This document shows positions 43,669 to 52,211 of a stretch of DNA of 64,000 nt, in pieces. Origin of the DNA: an uncultured Pelagibacteraceae bacterium (GTDB taxonomy: Bacteria; Pseudomonadota; Alphaproteobacteria; Pelagibacterales; Pelagibacteraceae); contig CACEVB010000001.1 of the NCBI GenBank assembly GCA_902562875.1, forward strand, positions 1-64,000, given 5' to 3'. Position numbers and translations under genes: made by a program. How positions within the stretch are numbered: position 1 is the stretch's first letter; every line of letters begins with the position of its first letter. The notes beneath the pieces are model-generated. The model was given only the letters and a program-made list of their open reading frames with translations, did no database searches and was not told where the DNA came from.

Positions 43669-44847
43669 TTAAGCAACAAGAAATTCACCCTTATCATCTT
43701 TGTCGTACATTGTCATTATAGGAGAATCCTCTACCTCATATATTTGATCAGAATAGAAGCCATTAAATTCTGTTCTAAATGTTAAACCATATGCCCCAAG
43801 TTGACCTAATTCGATATAATCACCCTCTTTAACGTTGTTAGGTAATAAAAAAGGTCCTTTCATATAATCCATACTATCACAAGTAGGACCATAAAAATCA
43901 AAAGCTGTAAATTTTTTTGAAATGATTCTACCATCTGTAATTAGTTTAGACGGATAAACAATATTAGGAACTCCGGCATCAAAAAGTGTTCCATATGTTC
44001 CATCGTTAATAAATAATTTTTGTTTTTTTCTTAATATAACTTTAACTATTGTTGAGCCGCTTTCAGCAACAATCGCCCTACCTGGTTCGCAAATTATCTC
44101 TGGTAATTTTTTTAACTTTAAATTTTTTAAACTATTTTTAATTTCTTCAAAATAACTTGATAACGGTTGAGATATTAAGTCAGGATAAATAGTTGGGAAA
44201 CCACCACCGACATTAATATAATCTGGCAATATTTTGGTTTTCTTAATAATTTTTCCTATCTCATGAATTCCTTTATTATAAGATATTGGGTGCATACATT
44301 GTGAACCAACGTGAAAACTAATTCCAATTTTTTTTGCATATTGTTTTGTTAGTCTAAACAATCCAATTGCCTCTGATGTAATAGCACCAAATTTTTTTGA
44401 TAAATCTATTTCTGCATGTTCGTTTGATACAGAAACTCTTACAAATAATTCTAAATCTTTTGCGTAATTTGTTGTCTCAATAATTTTAATTAATTCATCT
44501 TTAGAGTCTAAAGCAAAAGTCTTAATATTATATCTAAAATAGGCATCTTTAATATTTTCCCTACTTTTAACCGTATGCATATAAGAGCATTTTGCGTTAA
44601 CATTTATTTTTTTTACGGCTTCAATTTCTTTTACTGATGCAACATCAAATTGATCAATACCGCTTTCCAGTATAGTCTTAAGTATCTCAGGATTTGGATT
44701 TGTCTTTACTGCGTATAAAATTTTACCTGGAAAGTTTCTTAAAAAGTATTTGGAAGCGATATTTATTGGTTGCTTCCTAATACAATAAATCGGTTCATCT
44801 GGTTTCAGTTGATTAATTAAACTATCAACCGATTTAAATTTTTTCAT
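43669..44847 (-). CDS. Ornithine/lysine decarboxylase, PLP fold III
   Basis: 392 aa from the ATG at 44847, which I choose over the upstream ORF-track start because AGGAG lies five bases before it. It is an alanine-racemase-fold decarboxylase: the PLP lysine is in ILYAVKTNPNPEIL, the glycine-rich phosphate loop in NVGGGFPTIYP, and FYGPTCDSMDYM holds the active-site Cys-Asp typical of ornithine decarboxylases. A broader ornithine/lysine specificity cannot be excluded. It is the first gene of the polyamine operon, and its stop abuts the deoxyhypusine-synthase-like ATG. Confidence 0.88.
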   Translation of the reverse strand: MKKFKSVDSLINQLKPDEPIYCIRKQPINIASKYFLRNFPGKILYAVKTNPNPEILKTILESGIDQFDVASVKEIEAVKKINVNAKCSYMHTVKSRENIKDAYFRYNIKTFALDSKDELIKIIETTNYAKDLELFVRVSVSNEHAEIDLSKKFGAITSEAIGLFRLTKQYAKKIGISFHVGSQCMHPISYNKGIHEIGKIIKKTKILPDYINVGGGFPTIYPDLISQPLSSYFEEIKNSLKNLKLKKLPEIICEPGRAIVAESGSTIVKVILRKKQKLFINDGTYGTLFDAGVPNIVYPSKLITDGRIISKKFTAFDFYGPTCDSMDYMKGPFLLPNNVKEGDYIELGQLGAYGLTFRTEFNGFYSDQIYEVEDSPIMTMYDKDDKGEFLVA

Positions 44848-44852
44848 TTTAG

Positions 44853-44857
44853 CTCCT
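44853..44857 (-). promoter_or_regulatory. Ribosome binding site deciding the decarboxylase start
   Basis: AGGAG on the minus strand, five bases from the ATG at 44847. It is one of the best Shine-Dalgarno sites in the window and rules against the upstream ORF start at 44892. Confidence 0.75.
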
Positions 44858-44872
44858 AAAAAAAAACTTAAT

Positions 44873-44900
44873 AAAAAAAACTTGCATATCAATTATGCAA
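44873..44900 (-). promoter_or_regulatory. Hairpin followed by U8 in the polyamine operon leader
   Basis: On the minus strand TTGCATA-ATTGA-TATGCAA forms a perfect 7-bp stem, followed by G and eight T residues, then a second T9 run just before the AGGAG site. It has the form of a weak intrinsic terminator placed ahead of the first gene, as in an attenuator; a DNA operator is the alternative. CATAAT at 44919-44924 could be a -10 box giving a leader that starts just before the hairpin. The stem has only two G-C pairs, so stability is low. Confidence 0.4.
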
Positions 44901-44983
44901 ATTTATATAAATTCGTGAATTATGGGATTATTGAGGTAAAGTAAAGCAAATAATACTATTGAAATTATTTTATTAATGTCCAT

Positions 44984-45556
44984 ATGCATAGAATGAATGC
45001 TGTAGTAAATCTAAAAAAATTGACAGATTTTCCTGACAAATCCTTACTTTTAGTGGATGACGATAACCCATTTAGAGAGAGATTAGCCAGAGCAATGGAA
45101 AAAAAGGGTTTCGAGGTAATACAAGCTGAAGGAGTAAAAAAAGGCATTGATGCTGTAAAGGTAAAAAAACCAACTTTTGCAGTTGTTGACCTTAGACTTA
45201 ACGATGGTAATGGATTAGAAGTTGTAAAAGAGATCCAAAATTCTAACGAGGACAGCAGAATTGTTATGTTAACTGGATATGGAAATATTCCAACTGCTGT
45301 GGCAGCCATAAAAAGAGGTGCTATTGATTACCTTTCCAAACCTGCAGATGCTGATGATGTGGAAAAGGCTCTTTTAGCAGATAGAGATAAAAAGGCTGAG
45401 CCACCAGAAAACCCTATGTCAGCAGACCGTGTTAAATGGGAACATATCCATAGAGTTTTTGAGTTATGCAACAGAAACGTTTCTGAGACAGCGAGGCGTT
45501 TAAAAATGCATAGAAGAACCCTTCAAAGAATCCTTTCAAAAAGATCACCTAGATAA
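44984..45556 (+). CDS. regA: RegA/ActR/PrrA-family response regulator
   Basis: 190 aa. Receiver domain: LLLVDDDNPFRERLARAM holds the acidic pocket, the phospho-acceptor Asp is in FAVVDLRLNDGNGLEV, Thr in VMLTGYGNI and Lys in LSKPAD. After a short proline-containing linker, the C-terminal Fis-type helix-turn-helix (HIHRVFELCNRNVSETARRLKMHRRTLQRILSKRSPR) is nearly invariant in this family, which controls redox- and energy-related genes. The sensor RegB is not in the window. The 136-base divergent gap before it holds the polyamine leader hairpin; I see no clear promoter on this strand. Confidence 0.93.
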   Translation: MHRMNAVVNLKKLTDFPDKSLLLVDDDNPFRERLARAMEKKGFEVIQAEGVKKGIDAVKVKKPTFAVVDLRLNDGNGLEVVKEIQNSNEDSRIVMLTGYGNIPTAVAAIKRGAIDYLSKPADADDVEKALLADRDKKAEPPENPMSADRVKWEHIHRVFELCNRNVSETARRLKMHRRTLQRILSKRSPR

Positions 45557-46100
45557 ATTTTCTAAGTTTTAATAAACTTTTAACTGAGATAATCAAGATA
45601 GTCACTTTAAGCAACTCTGCTAATAAAAATGGCTTAGCACCCAAACTAAATATAGGTTTGTCCCAACCTATTAAATTACCTAACCATAGCATGCCGAGAC
45701 AATATATTAATGATATAGAAAAAATAATCTTAATTATGATGTTAAAGTAGTTTTTTTCTAAATTAATTTTACCAGCAATGTAAGATGCAAATACAAAGCC
45801 TATCAAGTAACCCATTGTTGGACCTGTAAAGTAAATTAAACCAACACCTTTTTCAGGTGAGTTAGAGAATACTGGTAAACCTATTATACCCTCAAACAAA
45901 TACAATATGACTGTAGCTGTAGCTATCTTAGAGCCTAAAGTGATACCCAACATAACAACAACAAATGTTTGCATAGTCATAGGCACTGGATAAAATGGTA
46001 TTTTAATTTTTGCAGATATAGCAAGTAGCACACTTCCCAGAATTATAATTAATGAATATTTTAAAAATTTAAAATTTTGTAAAGTTTTTGAAATTTCCAT
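45549..46100 (-). CDS. bioY: Biotin transporter BioY
   Basis: 183 aa substrate-binding membrane subunit of an ECF-type biotin transporter, with about six hydrophobic segments. Conserved segments are ISAKIKIPFYPVPMTMQTFVVVMLGITLGSKIATATVILYLFEGIIGLPVF and LIYFTGPTMGYLIGFVFASYIAG. No ECF ATPase or EcfT gene adjoins, but solitary BioY proteins can transport biotin. The last 8 bases overlap the 3' end of regA on the other strand. Confidence 0.92.
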   Translation of the reverse strand: MEISKTLQNFKFLKYSLIIILGSVLLAISAKIKIPFYPVPMTMQTFVVVMLGITLGSKIATATVILYLFEGIIGLPVFSNSPEKGVGLIYFTGPTMGYLIGFVFASYIAGKINLEKNYFNIIIKIIFSISLIYCLGMLWLGNLIGWDKPIFSLGAKPFLLAELLKVTILIISVKSLLKLRKFI

Positions 46101-46132
46101 TTATATATACTAACAATTAAAAGAACATATTT

Positions 46133-47062
46133 CTAGTTATTAATTAACGAAACAAAAACATCCTCTAAATCACCATCATCAGTTGACATATCAATTATCT
46201 TGATATTTTTTTTATTAAAAAAATCAATTATTTCTCCAATATTTAATTTATCTTTTTCATAAGATAAAGTCATTGAGTTATCTCTTTTTGTTATAACTTT
46301 GAGAGTATCAAGAATTCCATCAGAAATATCTATGGCTTTGCTTAATTTTAATTTAACTATTTTATTTTTAATTTTCTTTATTAAATTTTCTGTGCTATCT
46401 AAAGCCACTAACTCACCCTTATTAATAATAGCAATTCTATCGCACATCTCCTCAGCCTCATTTAAATAATGGGTTGTTAAAATAATAGTTACTCCTTTCT
46501 TATTTAGTAATCTTATATTTTCCCAAAGATTCTTTCTCAATTCGACATCAACACCTGCTGTGGGCTCATCCAAAATAATTATTGGTGGTTGATGTACAAG
46601 CGCTTTAGCTATCATTAATCTTCTTTTCATACCACCAGATAAACCTCTAGAATAACTCTCAGCTTGACTATTTAAAGATACCATTTCTAAAATGGTATCA
46701 GTAATTCTATCCTTTTTTTTTACTCCATACATACCTGCCTGAAATTCAAGTAATTTTCTAGGACTAAAAAATGGATCTAAATTTAACTCTTGAGGAACTA
46801 TTCCAATTGAAGCTCTTACTTGTCTTGGATTAATGTCTAAGTTAAAACCCCAAACATTAACAGTTCCTGCTGTTTTAATAACTAGTCCTGCCAAAATATT
46901 AATAAAAGTGCTTTTTCCAGCTCCATTTGGGCCTAGCAATCCAAATATCTCGCCTTCTTTCACCTCTAAGTTTAAATTTTTAATAGCTTCAACTTTATCC
47001 GAACCTTTTTTAACATAAATCTTATTTAGGTTACTAACTTTTAAAACTTTTCTATCGTTCAT
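46133..47062 (-). CDS. ABC-2 type transporter ATP-binding protein
   Basis: 309 aa single ATPase domain: Walker A GLLGPNGAGKSTFINIL, Q-loop IGIVPQELNLDPFFSPRKLLEFQAGMYG, signature YSRGLSGGMKRRLMIAKAL, Walker B IIILDEPTAGVDVELR and the switch His in TTHYLNEAEEMC. The LDPFFSPRKLLEFQAG segment resembles ATPases of ABC-2 exporters of the YadG type. No permease gene is adjacent on either side, so the membrane partner must be encoded elsewhere. Cargo unknown. Confidence 0.88.
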   Translation of the reverse strand: MNDRKVLKVSNLNKIYVKKGSDKVEAIKNLNLEVKEGEIFGLLGPNGAGKSTFINILAGLVIKTAGTVNVWGFNLDINPRQVRASIGIVPQELNLDPFFSPRKLLEFQAGMYGVKKKDRITDTILEMVSLNSQAESYSRGLSGGMKRRLMIAKALVHQPPIIILDEPTAGVDVELRKNLWENIRLLNKKGVTIILTTHYLNEAEEMCDRIAIINKGELVALDSTENLIKKIKNKIVKLKLSKAIDISDGILDTLKVITKRDNSMTLSYEKDKLNIGEIIDFFNKKNIKIIDMSTDDGDLEDVFVSLINN

Positions 47063-47111
47063 AATAATTTAAATTTTTAACATTAGGATTTTTTAAGATA
47101 ACATATTTATA

Positions 47112-49886
47112 ATGGACAAAATTAAAAAAAACGATCATTTTTACTTAATAGATGGATCTGGATATATTTTTAGAGCTTATTATGCGTTACCTCCATTAAC
47201 ACGAAAAAGTGACGGGCTTCCTACTGGTGCTGTCAGCGGTTTCTGCAGCATGTTATTCAAATTATTAGAGGACGCAAGATCTGATGACAATAAAGAAAAA
47301 CCAACTCATTTTGCAGTTATATTCGACTCTGCAAGAAAAAATTTTCGCAATGAAATTTATAAAGATTATAAAGGCAATAGATCTGATGCACCTGAAGATT
47401 TAGTACCTCAATTTGATTATATTAGAAAATCAGTTCTAGCTTTTAACCTACCTTCTATTGAATTACTTAATTACGAGGCTGATGATTTAATAGCAACTTA
47501 TAGTGAACAAATAATTAAAGCTGGAGCAAAAGTAACAATAGTCTCTTCGGATAAAGATTTAATGCAACTATTTAAAAAAAATATAAGAATCTATGATCCA
47601 ATGAAAAATAAATTTATAAATGAAATTGATGTAATTAACAAATTTGGAGTAAAACCTGAAAAGGTTGTTGATGTACAGGCACTCGCAGGCGATAGTAGTG
47701 ACAATGTTCCAGGAGTCCCAGGCATAGGAATAAAAACTGCAGCAGAATTAATTAATAATTTTGGAACATTAGATAACCTTTTAAAAAATGCTGTTAAAAT
47801 AAAGCAAAATAAAAGACGTGAAACTTTAATAAATAATAGTGATAAAGCCATAATCAGCAAAAGACTTGTAACACTTAAAAATGATGTTCCAGTTAAAGAT
47901 AAATTAGAAAATTTTTTATTAAAGGAGGTTGATAAAGAAAAATTATTTTCTTTTTTAAGAGAAATGGAATTCAATCGATTATTAAGTTCAGCAATTTCTA
48001 AATATGGAGAATTACAATATAGCTCTAATATTGAAACAAAAGATAAAAGTAAAGACGATATTAAAATTTCAGAAAAAAACTATACTTTAATAAATAATTT
48101 AAATGAAATCCAAATTTTTTTAGATGAGGCAAATGAAAAAGGCGAGATTTGTATTGATACTGAGACCACCTCACTTAATCCACATGAAACAAAATTAGTT
48201 GGCATCTCATTGTCTGTAAAGACAGGATATGCCTGTTACATACCTCTTGGGCACAAAAACCATAACAATCTCGATGAAAAACAAGTATTAAGTTTTCTAA
48301 AACCAATTTTAGAAGATAAAAGTATAAAAAAAATAGGACAAAACATTAAATTTGATTTTATAGTTTTATTTAAAAGGAATGTGGAAATGAATTCAATGGA
48401 GGATACTATGCTAATGTCATATGTTCTCGATGCAGGAAAGAATAGGCATAATATGGATACTTTGTCAAAAATTCATCTTAATCATTCACCAATACCGTTT
48501 AAAGAATTAGTGGGATCTGGTAAAAAACAAATTAATTTTAGTGATGTAAAAATTGAAGATGCAAAAAATTATTCAGCCGAAGATGCAGATATAACATACA
48601 GGTTATACAAAATATTTCATAAAAATTTAAAATCTGAAAAATTACTTAACATTTATGAGATTTTTGAGAAACCTCTTATTAAAATCTTATCAATGATGGA
48701 AATTCATGGAGTAAAAATTGACAAAAATTTTTTAATAAAACTCTCCAAAAAATTTGAGAATAAAATTTCTAATTTAGAAAAATCAATTTTTAAAATTTCC
48801 AAAAAAAAATTTAAAATTGCCTCAACAAAACAACTAGGAGAGATAATGTACAATGATTTGAAGATTTCAGCGCTAAAAAAAACAAAAAAAGGTAGTTTTG
48901 CAACAGGTGCAAATGTTTTGGAAGATTTAGCATTTAAAGGCCATCAACTACCAAAATTGGTATTAGAATGGAGACAATTATCAAAACTTAAAAATACATA
49001 TTCGGATTCTTTGCCTGATCATATAAATAAAACTACAGAAAGAATACATACTTCCTTTTTACTCGCAGCCACAACTACTGGGCGTTTAGCATCTAGCGAC
49101 CCCAATCTTCAAAATATTCCAATAAAATCAGATGACGGAAGAGATATTAGAAAAGCTTTTATAGCAGAAAAAAACAATTGTTTAATTTCTGCAGACTATA
49201 ACCAGATAGAGATGAGAATATTATCAGATCTTGCCGATGTAAAGGAATTGAAAAAAGCTTTTAAAAACAACGAAGATATCCATTCTTTAACAGCTAGCCA
49301 AGTTTTCAATGTAGACTTCAGAAAAGTTGATAACGACATGAGGAGAAAAGCAAAAGCAATTAATTTTGGAATAATTTATGGAATATCACAATATGGATTG
49401 GCAAAACAAATTAATGTTTCAAATAATGAAGCTGCTGAATTTTTAAATTCTTACTTTTCAAAATTTCCAGAAATTAGAGATTACATGACATCCACAATAA
49501 AATTTTGTAGAAAAAGTGGTTATGTTAGTAATATTTTTGGTAGAAGGACGCATATTACAGGCATAAATGATAAAAATTTTAATGTTAGAAATTTTCAAGA
49601 AAGAGCAGCTATAAATGCTCCGATACAAGGGTCTGCTTCAGAAATAATGCGTTTAGCGATGATTAGGATAAATGATAAATTAAAAGAAAAAAAATTTAAA
49701 TCGCTTAAAATGATACTTCAAATACATGATGAATTAATATTTGAAGCTCCAAAAAAAGATCTTAAAGCTATATCTAAAATTGTAAGAGAAGAAATGACCA
49801 GTGTGAAAAATAGTGATCTACACTCTTTTTCTATACCATTATTAGTTGACATAAATGTTGGTGACAATTGGGGATTATTAAATTAA
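47112..49886 (+). CDS. polA: DNA polymerase I
   Basis: 924 aa, all three domains present. Residues about 1-300 form the 5'-3' exonuclease (YLIDGSGYIFRAYYAL, NYEADDLIATY, VSSDKDLMQL, GDSSDNVPGVPGIGIKTA). The 3'-5' proofreading domain keeps its acidic residues (ICIDTETTSLNPH, GQNIKFDFIVL, YSAEDADITYRL), so it looks active. The polymerase domain has TTGRLASSDPNLQNIP, ISADYNQIEMRILSDL, RRKAKAINFGIIYGIS and QIHDELIFEAP. It stands alone: divergent from the ABC gene and 53 bases before chvI. Confidence 0.97.
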   Translation: MDKIKKNDHFYLIDGSGYIFRAYYALPPLTRKSDGLPTGAVSGFCSMLFKLLEDARSDDNKEKPTHFAVIFDSARKNFRNEIYKDYKGNRSDAPEDLVPQFDYIRKSVLAFNLPSIELLNYEADDLIATYSEQIIKAGAKVTIVSSDKDLMQLFKKNIRIYDPMKNKFINEIDVINKFGVKPEKVVDVQALAGDSSDNVPGVPGIGIKTAAELINNFGTLDNLLKNAVKIKQNKRRETLINNSDKAIISKRLVTLKNDVPVKDKLENFLLKEVDKEKLFSFLREMEFNRLLSSAISKYGELQYSSNIETKDKSKDDIKISEKNYTLINNLNEIQIFLDEANEKGEICIDTETTSLNPHETKLVGISLSVKTGYACYIPLGHKNHNNLDEKQVLSFLKPILEDKSIKKIGQNIKFDFIVLFKRNVEMNSMEDTMLMSYVLDAGKNRHNMDTLSKIHLNHSPIPFKELVGSGKKQINFSDVKIEDAKNYSAEDADITYRLYKIFHKNLKSEKLLNIYEIFEKPLIKILSMMEIHGVKIDKNFLIKLSKKFENKISNLEKSIFKISKKKFKIASTKQLGEIMYNDLKISALKKTKKGSFATGANVLEDLAFKGHQLPKLVLEWRQLSKLKNTYSDSLPDHINKTTERIHTSFLLAATTTGRLASSDPNLQNIPIKSDDGRDIRKAFIAEKNNCLISADYNQIEMRILSDLADVKELKKAFKNNEDIHSLTASQVFNVDFRKVDNDMRRKAKAINFGIIYGISQYGLAKQINVSNNEAAEFLNSYFSKFPEIRDYMTSTIKFCRKSGYVSNIFGRRTHITGINDKNFNVRNFQERAAINAPIQGSASEIMRLAMIRINDKLKEKKFKSLKMILQIHDELIFEAPKKDLKAISKIVREEMTSVKNSDLHSFSIPLLVDINVGDNWGLLN

Positions 49887-49939
49887 TAATTAGATGGTAT
49901 TGCCCAATTTAGAACAATTTAGTATTTTTAATTTTATTA

Positions 49940-50638
49940 ATGACACAAACAATTGCCTTAGTTGATGATGATAGAAATATCTTAACAAGTATTAGTATCG
50001 CACTTGAAAAAGAAGGATACAAAGTTCAAACATATCTTGATGGAGAGAGTGCCTTAATAGGTCTTACTAGAACGCCGCCTGATCTTGCAATTGTGGATAT
50101 TAAAATGCCCAAAATGGATGGTGAAGAATTGTTAAAAAAACTGAGAAAAAAAACAACCATGCCAGTCATATTTTTAACTTCAAAAGATGATGAGGTTGAC
50201 GAATTGCTTGGTCTTAAACTAGGAGCAGACGATTTTGTTAAAAAATCTGGTGGATTTTCTATAAAAGTTTTAATTGAAAGAATTAGAGTACAACTTAGAA
50301 AAAAAGACAATAATATTGAAGATACAAAAAATATTATTTCTCACGGCAAATTAAAACTTGACCCTTCACAATTAGAATGTGAATGGAATGGTAAGCAGTT
50401 ACCAGATAAATTAACAACAACCGAATTTTTAATTGTTAAGGAACTGGCCAAAAGGCCCGGTATAATAAAAGAACGAGCACAGTTAATGGATATTGCATAT
50501 AGAGAGGATACAGATATTGAGGATAGGACAATTGATAGCCACGTTAAAAGAATAAGAAAAAAATTCAAAAAAGTTGATAGTAATTTTGCAGCTATTGAAA
50601 CAAGATATGGAAGTGGTTATAGGTGGAATGTCAGCTGA
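49940..50638 (+). CDS. chvI: Response regulator ChvI (OmpR family)
   Basis: 232 aa. Receiver domain with IALVDDDRNIL, phospho-acceptor Asp in LAIVDIKMPKMDGEEL, VIFLTSKDDEVDELLGLKLGADDFVKK; then the winged-helix DNA-binding domain (LTTTEFLIVKELAKRPGIIKERAQLMDIAY...DRTIDSHVKRIRKKFK...IETRYGSGYRW). The SKDDEVDELLGLKLGADDFVKK segment is ChvI-like. In alphaproteobacteria ChvG/ChvI responds to acid or envelope stress. Its stop overlaps the chvG ATG by one base (TGATG). Confidence 0.9.
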   Translation: MTQTIALVDDDRNILTSISIALEKEGYKVQTYLDGESALIGLTRTPPDLAIVDIKMPKMDGEELLKKLRKKTTMPVIFLTSKDDEVDELLGLKLGADDFVKKSGGFSIKVLIERIRVQLRKKDNNIEDTKNIISHGKLKLDPSQLECEWNGKQLPDKLTTTEFLIVKELAKRPGIIKERAQLMDIAYREDTDIEDRTIDSHVKRIRKKFKKVDSNFAAIETRYGSGYRWNVS

Positions 50639-52173
50639 TGTTGAGCAATATTTTAAAAAACTTTTCTATATTAAAAAAATTTCTTTTTATCAATTTAGTT
50701 TTTTTTTTAATTATTAGTATTTTTACTTTTATATATATAAATAATATTCAACCAAATTTAATAAAAGACAAATCTACAAACCATAATAAAATTATAAATA
50801 ATACCATTAATCATATTGAACGTCTTAAAGTAAATTTTATTCAGGAAGATATAAGAAAGTTTTTGTTTGCAACAAAATTTTTGTTTCAAACAATAGATAG
50901 AGTCATTATTTTTGATAAAGGATTTAACAGTATTTCTGATACAGATACTCTCGATTTAGATCCTAGGTCGTTTTCTAGAAATTTTGAAATTTTACAATCA
51001 GATATTCTAACTGATGAGGAAAGTTTAGAACTAGATCAAAATATAGACAATAGAGAAAATAATAACTTTATAAATAAAATATTAAACGAATATTCCAATT
51101 CAAAAAATTTAAATAATTCTTACACATTTACTTATGATGCAAAAGATCAATTTTTACTAATTACTATTAAAAATATATCAATTAAGGAAAATAATCTTGG
51201 TTATATAGCTGTTATAGAAACGGCAAATGACATAAAATTTGCAATAATTGAGAGAAAAAATTTTGTTCTTAGAACTGCAGTAATAATAGCACTAGTAATT
51301 CTTATTTTTTCTTATGTTCTTAATAGATATTTTCTAAAACCGATTAAAAATTTAGTTCACTACACAGAAATTATAAAGGATAAAAGTAAAGAGGATGCAA
51401 ATATAGATCAATACAAAAATAGAAAAGATGAAGTTGGTATTCTATCAAAGTCTATGGATGAAATGACTAGCGAACTTCAAAAAAGAATAAATACAGCTGA
51501 AAACTTTTCAAAAGATCTTGTTCATGAAATCAGAAATCCTTTAGCCTCTTTAAAAAGTGCAGCTGAAATTATATCAGATTCTGAAGACAAGGATCAAAAA
51601 AATAAATTGATTAAAATTGTTTCTCACGATGTTGAAAGAATAGAAAGACTCATAACAGATTACTCGCAAATGTTAAAAGATGAGGCTGCTATTTCGTCTG
51701 AAAAAATGGTTAGACTAGATTTAAAATATATTTTAAATTCTGTTGTTGACGATTTTAATAGTATCTATAATTCCAAAAGAGGGATATCTGTAAAATTAAT
51801 CTCTAATGGCAGTGGAAATTATAATATACTCGGTATTGAAAATAGAGTTGAGCAAATAGTTGCAAATCTATTGGATAATTCAGTTTCTTTTAGTGATGAT
51901 AATAAAAAAATAAAAGTCATTTTAAATTCAGATAGCTCGGGTTATGTTAAGTTAAATGTCATAGATGAAGGGAGAGGTTTTAGAGAGGCAGATACACAAA
52001 AAATATTTAAAAGGTTTTATAGCAACAGGCCTGAAAAATTCGGTGAACATTCCGGTCTGGGATTAAATATTGTTAAAAATCTAGTAGAGCTTCATAATGG
52101 CACTATTACCGCAATGAATAATAAGGATAAAGGTGCAAATATTGAAATTATTTTCCCAAGTGACAATTCTTAA
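50638..52173 (+). CDS. chvG: Sensor histidine kinase ChvG
   Basis: 511 aa from the ATG at 50638, which overlaps the chvI stop; the ORF track's start 15 bases earlier is inside chvI. One membrane helix near the N-terminus (FLFINLVFFLIISIFTFIYI), a periplasmic sensor region of about 170 residues, a second helix (TAVIIALVILIFSYVLNRYFL), HAMP, then the kinase: H-box LVHEIRNPLASLKSAAEII, N-box EQIVANLLDNSVSFSDD and G-box HSGLGLNIVKNLVELHNG. It is the partner of ChvI. Confidence 0.9.
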   Translation: MLSNILKNFSILKKFLFINLVFFLIISIFTFIYINNIQPNLIKDKSTNHNKIINNTINHIERLKVNFIQEDIRKFLFATKFLFQTIDRVIIFDKGFNSISDTDTLDLDPRSFSRNFEILQSDILTDEESLELDQNIDNRENNNFINKILNEYSNSKNLNNSYTFTYDAKDQFLLITIKNISIKENNLGYIAVIETANDIKFAIIERKNFVLRTAVIIALVILIFSYVLNRYFLKPIKNLVHYTEIIKDKSKEDANIDQYKNRKDEVGILSKSMDEMTSELQKRINTAENFSKDLVHEIRNPLASLKSAAEIISDSEDKDQKNKLIKIVSHDVERIERLITDYSQMLKDEAAISSEKMVRLDLKYILNSVVDDFNSIYNSKRGISVKLISNGSGNYNILGIENRVEQIVANLLDNSVSFSDDNKKIKVILNSDSSGYVKLNVIDEGRGFREADTQKIFKRFYSNRPEKFGEHSGLGLNIVKNLVELHNGTITAMNNKDKGANIEIIFPSDNS

Positions 52174-52211
52174 GTTGATTAATCAATATAAAGTTGTTAA
52201 AAGCCTCGCTC

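Noticed and set aside
52174-52211. SAH or SAM riboswitch before ahcY
   Set aside because: Only 38 bases are available and no aptamer-like stem is visible.
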